In this document: positions 60,762 through 64,000 of the stretch, one piece after another
How the letters are laid out: the number at the start of each line of letters is the position of its first letter
How positions within the stretch are numbered: position 1 is the first letter of the stretch
Source of the DNA: Jiella mangrovi
Lineage (GTDB): Bacteria; Pseudomonadota; Alphaproteobacteria; Rhizobiales; Rhizobiaceae
NCBI RefSeq assembly: GCF_017815135.1
Contig: NZ_JAGJCF010000004.1
Location: forward strand, 248,001 to 312,000
Reading direction: 5' to 3'
DNA length: 64,000 bases
Notes under the pieces: model-generated
What the model saw: only the letters and a program-made list of their open reading frames with translations
What the model was told of the DNA's origin: nothing
Database searches by the model: none
Program-made: the position numbers and the translations under genes

Positions 60762-60790
60762 TTGTATGTTCCTGTATTGTTCTGTATACT
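60762..60790 (+). promoter_or_regulatory. Promoter with three 10-bp phased TGTAT repeats
   Basis: -35 TTGTAT (60762-60767), 17-bp spacer, -10 TATACT (60785-60790). TGTAT recurs at 60763, 60773 and 60783, exactly one helical turn apart, across the whole promoter. A regulator binding these would block the recombinase operon. It lies about 40 bp before the first operon gene. Confidence 0.7.
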
Positions 60791-60826
60791 TGCCCTCCGT
60801 GGCAGGTAAGCGAAAGGAGGCAGGCC

Positions 60827-61126
60827 ATGACGAATGAAGATGAACTGGCGCTCGCCACGCGCGATGCTGCCAAAGCAAATGAGACACCCGTCCGGTCGCT
60901 CGATCTCGACGTGGACGCTTACATGAGCGAACTCGATGATTTCGACATGACCGAGGCGCAAAAGCGCGAGCTGCTGCAGACCCTGTGGTCGATCATGCGC
61001 GGCTTTGTCGATCTCGGCTTCGAGGTTGATGTCTGTTCCGCCGTGTTCGGTGAAGATTATTTGCTTCCCGAAGACGATTCAGCGGGCGTAGACTCGTCCC
61101 ACACCAACAAACCGGAGACGCGATAG
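60827..61126 (+). CDS. Small acidic protein preceding the recombinase
   Basis: 99 residues, acidic, helical (FDMTEAQKRELLQTLWSIMR), with an optimal ribosome-binding site (AAAGGAGG). It lies 32 bp upstream of the serine recombinase. Similar small proteins precede recombinases on alphaproteobacterial elements; it may be a directionality or regulatory factor. Family function unknown. Confidence 0.75.
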   Translation: MTNEDELALATRDAAKANETPVRSLDLDVDAYMSELDDFDMTEAQKRELLQTLWSIMRGFVDLGFEVDVCSAVFGEDYLLPEDDSAGVDSSHTNKPETR

Positions 61127-61158
61127 CCGCACCGCTTTTGCCCACGAGGAGACCCGCC

Positions 61159-62754
61159 ATGCCCGTTACCGAGAACCGCTTTGCCGTCATCTACTGCCGG
61201 GTGTCCAGCATCAAGCAGACCACGGCAGGCGACGGCTTGCGCAGCCAGGAGACCAGGTGCCGCGAGTTTGCGCGGATGAAGAACTACGAGGTCCTTCACG
61301 TTTTCACCGATGACGTCTCGGGCTCCAAGGCCGAGCGGCCCGGCATGACCGCGATGCTGGCCTATATCAAGAAGCGCAAGGGCGAGCAGACCGCCGTTAT
61401 CATTGACGACGTGTCGCGCCTCGCGCGCGGGCTCGATGCCCATTTGCAGCTGCGCGCCAAGATCCTCAAAGCCGGCGGCGTTCTTCAGTCTCCCTCCATC
61501 GAGTTCGGGGAAGACCCCGACTCAATCATGGTCGAAAACCTTTTGGCAACGGTCGCGCAGCACCAGCGGCAGAAGAACGGCCAGCAGACCAAGAACCGGA
61601 TGCGGGCGCGCCTGCAGAATGGCTATCACGTCTTTCAGGCTCCCGTGGGGTATCGCTATGAGCGCGTTTCGGGGCGCGGCAAGATGCTCAAACGCGATGA
61701 GCCGGTGGCGTCCGTCATCATCGAAGCGCTCGAAGGCTATGCCTCGGGCCGCTTCGAGACGCAGGCGGATGTCATGCGCTTCCTCGAAAAGAGCCCCTTC
61801 TTCCCCAAACCGGCGGCAGGCCGCGTGACCAATGAGCGCGTAGCCGTCATGCTCAAGCAGCCCGTCTATGCCGGATATATCGAAGCGCCGGAATGGGGCG
61901 TAAGTCTGCGTCCGGGCCAGCACGAGGGGCTGATCTCCTTCGAGACCTACAAGCAGATTCAGGACCGTCTCAACGGCGTGAACCGGCTGCCGAAGCGCCG
62001 CAACCTCAACGAAGATTTTCCGCTGCGTGGGTTCGTTCTCTGCTGCGACTGCGACACGCCGCTGACCGCTTCCTGGTCGACGGGCTCGCATGCACGCTAT
62101 CCGTACTACCTCTGCCGCAAGCGAGGATGTCCAAGCTACGGGAAGTCGATACGTCGCGATGAGCTGGAAGCGCAGTTTGAGACGCTGCTGCAGTCGGTCC
62201 AGCCGACCGAGCGGCTGTTCAAGGTTGCCACCGGCATGTTCCGGCAGCTGTGGGACCATCGCCTGGAGCAAGCCGAGAATCACGCCAAGGCGCTCGGCGA
62301 GCAGCTGCTCAAGATCGAAAAGCAGATCGGCCAGTTTCTGGATCGCATCGTCTCGTCGGACGTGCCGAGCGTCATCAGTGCCTATGAGCGCAAGGTGAAG
62401 GCGCTTGAAGAAGACAAGATCGTCATTAACGAGAAGCGGGCAATCGGCGCAAAACCCGTGAGCAGCTTCGACGATACAGTTAGAACGGCCCTCGGCTTCC
62501 TTGCAAACCCTTGGAATATATGGGCGGGAGGGCGTCTGGAGGACCGTCGAACAGTGCTGAAACTGGCCTTCACGGACCGGCTTCGCTACGACCGTGAAAA
62601 AGGATTTAGAACGGCAGAAATGAGTTTGCCGTTCAAGGTGTTAAAGCGATTATGCGGTGCTGAAGAAGGGATGGCGCGCCCGAAAGGATTCGAACCTCTG
62701 ACCCCCAGATTCGTAGTCTGGTGCTCTATCCAGCTGAGCTACGGGCGCATTTGA
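61159..62754 (+). CDS. Large serine recombinase (integrase of the element)
   Basis: 531 residues from ATG 61159 (GAGGAG 8 bases upstream). The catalytic serine is S16 in AVIYCRVSSIKQ, followed by the RxxxG region (DDVSRLARG). The recombinase domain and a zinc ribbon (CCDCDTPL, then CRKRGC) lie in the middle, and a coiled coil follows at about 375-440. Large serine recombinases integrate DNA between attP and attB with a two-base core. The last 28 or so codons read through the tRNA-Arg gene on the other strand, so this C-terminal tail was gained by integration. Confidence 0.92.
   Translation: MPVTENRFAVIYCRVSSIKQTTAGDGLRSQETRCREFARMKNYEVLHVFTDDVSGSKAERPGMTAMLAYIKKRKGEQTAVIIDDVSRLARGLDAHLQLRAKILKAGGVLQSPSIEFGEDPDSIMVENLLATVAQHQRQKNGQQTKNRMRARLQNGYHVFQAPVGYRYERVSGRGKMLKRDEPVASVIIEALEGYASGRFETQADVMRFLEKSPFFPKPAAGRVTNERVAVMLKQPVYAGYIEAPEWGVSLRPGQHEGLISFETYKQIQDRLNGVNRLPKRRNLNEDFPLRGFVLCCDCDTPLTASWSTGSHARYPYYLCRKRGCPSYGKSIRRDELEAQFETLLQSVQPTERLFKVATGMFRQLWDHRLEQAENHAKALGEQLLKIEKQIGQFLDRIVSSDVPSVISAYERKVKALEEDKIVINEKRAIGAKPVSSFDDTVRTALGFLANPWNIWAGGRLEDRRTVLKLAFTDRLRYDREKGFRTAEMSLPFKVLKRLCGAEEGMARPKGFEPLTPRFVVWCSIQLSYGRI
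62672..62748 (-). tRNA. tRNA-Arg (anticodon ACG)
   Basis: 77 nt including encoded CCA. Acceptor stem GCGCCCG/CGGGCGC, D-loop AGCTCAGCTGGATAGAGC, anticodon stem-loop CAGACTACGAATCTG with ACG, and T-arm AGAGGTTCGAATCCT are all present. The mobile element lies at its 3' end, a usual integration site. The tRNA appears intact. Confidence 0.95.
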
Positions 62755-63167
62755 AAGCGAGGTGAAGACCGGCTGGCCGCCCTCGTTGGCGCGGTAGGTA
62801 GCCGCTCCTTGCGCCGATTGCAAGCACCCTTTCGTCATCGAACTGCAATCTTTTCGTCCGTCCCAGGCTCGTTCGGGATCGGCAGGACGGGCGGTTTACT
62901 CGATCGGTCAGGATCGACAGGGCGGTGGCTGCCGATATGCCCGGCGCCCGCTCGCAAATGACGACGGCCGGGACAGGGCTTTCGTCGAAGGCGCGGTGGT
63001 GGAGCAAGGCGGGGTGGTGGAGCATGGCCGTTGGATGCCCGTTCCAACTGCTGACAAGGAGCCTCGAGCCGGTTTATTGGTCGGCGGGCGGGTTGCGGCC
63101 GTTCGGCCACGGCGGGTTCGGGCGCGATGGTGCGACGGATGGATGATCGACGGGAGAATGACGGGCG
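62755..63167. other. Intergenic region between tRNA-Arg and anmK
   Basis: 413 bp holding the tRNA promoter (minus direction) and the anmK leader (plus). A long minus-strand frame over the region and the next gene is a shadow. No other gene or repeat recognised. Confidence 0.5.
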
Positions 63168-64000
63168 ATGCAGAGTGGATGGGCCATCGGCCTGATGACC
63201 GGGACCGTCCTCGATGGTCATATCGACGTGGCGGCGATCCGGACCGACGGCGAGACGATCTCGCAATTCGGCCCGTATGAGCTGGTGCCCTACGATGGCG
63301 CGGTCACGCCGCTGATCGAAACCGCCGTCGCCGATGCGCTTCAATGGCAGTTTTCGGGCCGCGAGCCCGATAGCTTCGCGATCGCGGAGGCGCAGTTGAC
63401 GCGGGCGCAGGCCGAAGCCGTCGCCGGATTTTTGAATCGCCATGGACTGCCGCGTGCCGAAATCGCGGCTGTCGGCTTTCACGGCCAGACCGTTCTCCAC
63501 AGGCCGCCGCATGGATCGACCACCGGCCGCACCCGGCAGCTCGGCGACGGGGCCATGATGGCAAAACTGCTCGGGCTGACGGTGGTCCACGACTTTCGCT
63601 CGGCCGACGTCGCGGCCGGGGGGCAGGGGGCGCCCTTGTCGGCGATCTACCATCGGGCGATGCTGGAAAGGCTCGGCGCGGGAGGCGAGACCGCGGTTCT
63701 CAATCTCGGCGGTGTCGCCAATCTCACCGTCGTCGACGGCGAAGCGTTGATCGCCTTCGACACCGGCCCCGCCAATGCCCCGATGAACGACTGGGTCAAG
63801 GCGCATAAGGCGGGCGACATGGACATCAACGGGCGGCTGGCATTTGCCGGCATGGTCGACGAGAAGCGCCTCGCAGGGCTGCTCGAACACCCCTGGTTGA
63901 CCGCGCCCTATCCCAAATCCCTCGATCGGTTCAGCTTCAGGATGGGCATGGCGGAGGGTCTGTCGCTGGAAGACGGCGCGGCGACTTTGACGGCCTTTTC
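63168..64000 (+). CDS. anmK: Anhydro-N-acetylmuramic acid kinase, cut by right edge
   Basis: The frame [20 protein letters not shown] is open to the window end (277 codons seen; family length about 370). AnmK phosphate-binding motif GLMTGTxxDG, the catalytic region [17 protein letters not shown] and NLGGVANLT are present. The enzyme opens and phosphorylates anhydro-MurNAc during cell-wall recycling. ATG at 63168 gives the family N-terminus. It lies just past the tRNA-Arg that bounds the mobile element. Confidence 0.9.
   Translation, partial: MQSGWAIGLMTGTVLDGHIDVAAIRTDGETISQFGPYELVPYDGAVTPLIETAVADALQWQFSGREPDSFAIAEAQLTRAQAEAVAGFLNRHGLPRAEIAAVGFHGQTVLHRPPHGSTTGRTRQLGDGAMMAKLLGLTVVHDFRSADVAAGGQGAPLSAIYHRAMLERLGAGGETAVLNLGGVANLTVVDGEALIAFDTGPANAPMNDWVKAHKAGDMDINGRLAFAGMVDEKRLAGLLEHPWLTAPYPKSLDRFSFRMGMAEGLSLEDGAATLTAF

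Noticed and set aside
62672-62754. C-terminal tail of the recombinase (ARPKGFEPLTPRF...) as a conserved domain
   Set aside because: These codons are the antisense of tRNA-Arg. The tail reflects the integration site, not a protein domain.
62835-63890. 351-residue minus-strand frame over the anmK region
   Set aside because: It is antisense to the well-supported AnmK frame and shows no family features.
1-64000. CRISPR array
   Set aside because: No regularly spaced identical repeats with unique spacers were seen; the repeats present are palindromic intergenic elements and hairpins.

Overview
The window is high-GC DNA from an alphaproteobacterium, most likely of the order Hyphomicrobiales (rhizobia, Aurantimonas and relatives). 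The evidence is the gene families present: DUF1491 protein, choline/betaine ABC transporter beside a homocysteine methyltransferase, RhlE helicase, rhizobial-type AnmK, TacA/TacT pairs, PRC-barrel proteins, and palindromic intergenic repeats typical of these genomes. The species cannot be fixed from sequence reading alone.

Layout. 1-7.2 kb: a histidine kinase cut by the left edge, a peptidoglycan-binding protein, a DUF1491 protein, a large ammonium-transporter/PAS/GGDEF/EAL fusion, and a homocysteine S-methyltransferase. 7.8-11.0 kb: a choline/glycine-betaine ABC transporter (ATPase, permease, binding protein) with a hairpin terminator between binding protein and permease. 12.3-19.9 kb: a sugar ABC uptake operon with a Gfo/Idh dehydrogenase and a TIM-barrel isomerase, divergent from a LacI regulator, with a perfect 14-bp operator between them. 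19.9-27.4 kb: a MocR-type regulator divergent from a complete seven-gene Nit1C cluster (nitB-nitH order), the cluster linked in the literature to cyanide use and nitrogen starvation. 27.5-48.9 kb: ordinary chromosome. It holds a TetR regulator with a 22-bp palindrome, a lipoprotein hydrolase, a TPP enzyme, a PHA-system protein, an RNA helicase, a DD-carboxypeptidase, a PCu(A)C copper chaperone pair, an ABC-F ATPase, a TacA/TacT toxin-antitoxin pair, an RND efflux operon, a triple PRC-barrel protein, a 54-aa DUF1328 membrane protein, a lipid kinase and two small proteins.

49.3-62.7 kb: an integrated mobilizable element. Its right end abuts a tRNA-Arg(ACG) gene, and the large serine recombinase reading frame runs straight through the tRNA on the opposite strand. 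The backbone is MobC, relaxase, a separate membrane protein, a small protein and a TraG/VirD4-like coupling protein; no mating-pair-formation genes are present, so it should depend on a helper. Two visibly AT-richer cargo blocks interrupt the backbone. The first (about 53.4-57.3 kb) is a single 1246-residue PD-(D/E)XK-nuclease-NACHT protein, an anti-phage candidate of the bacterial NLR-like type. The second (about 59.4-60.8 kb) is an ankyrin-like protein followed by a 272-residue protein I do not recognise. A second TacA/TacT-like pair and two small plasmid-type proteins lie between the cargo blocks. After the tRNA, anhydro-N-acetylmuramic acid kinase runs off the right edge.

The most interesting signals are the nuclease-NACHT gene, the unknown two-gene AT-rich unit, the ammonium-transporter/cyclic-di-GMP fusion, the Nit1C cluster with its divergent MocR regulator, and the regulatory DNA of the mobile element. 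All calls come from reading the sequence and the translated reading frames; no database search was possible.
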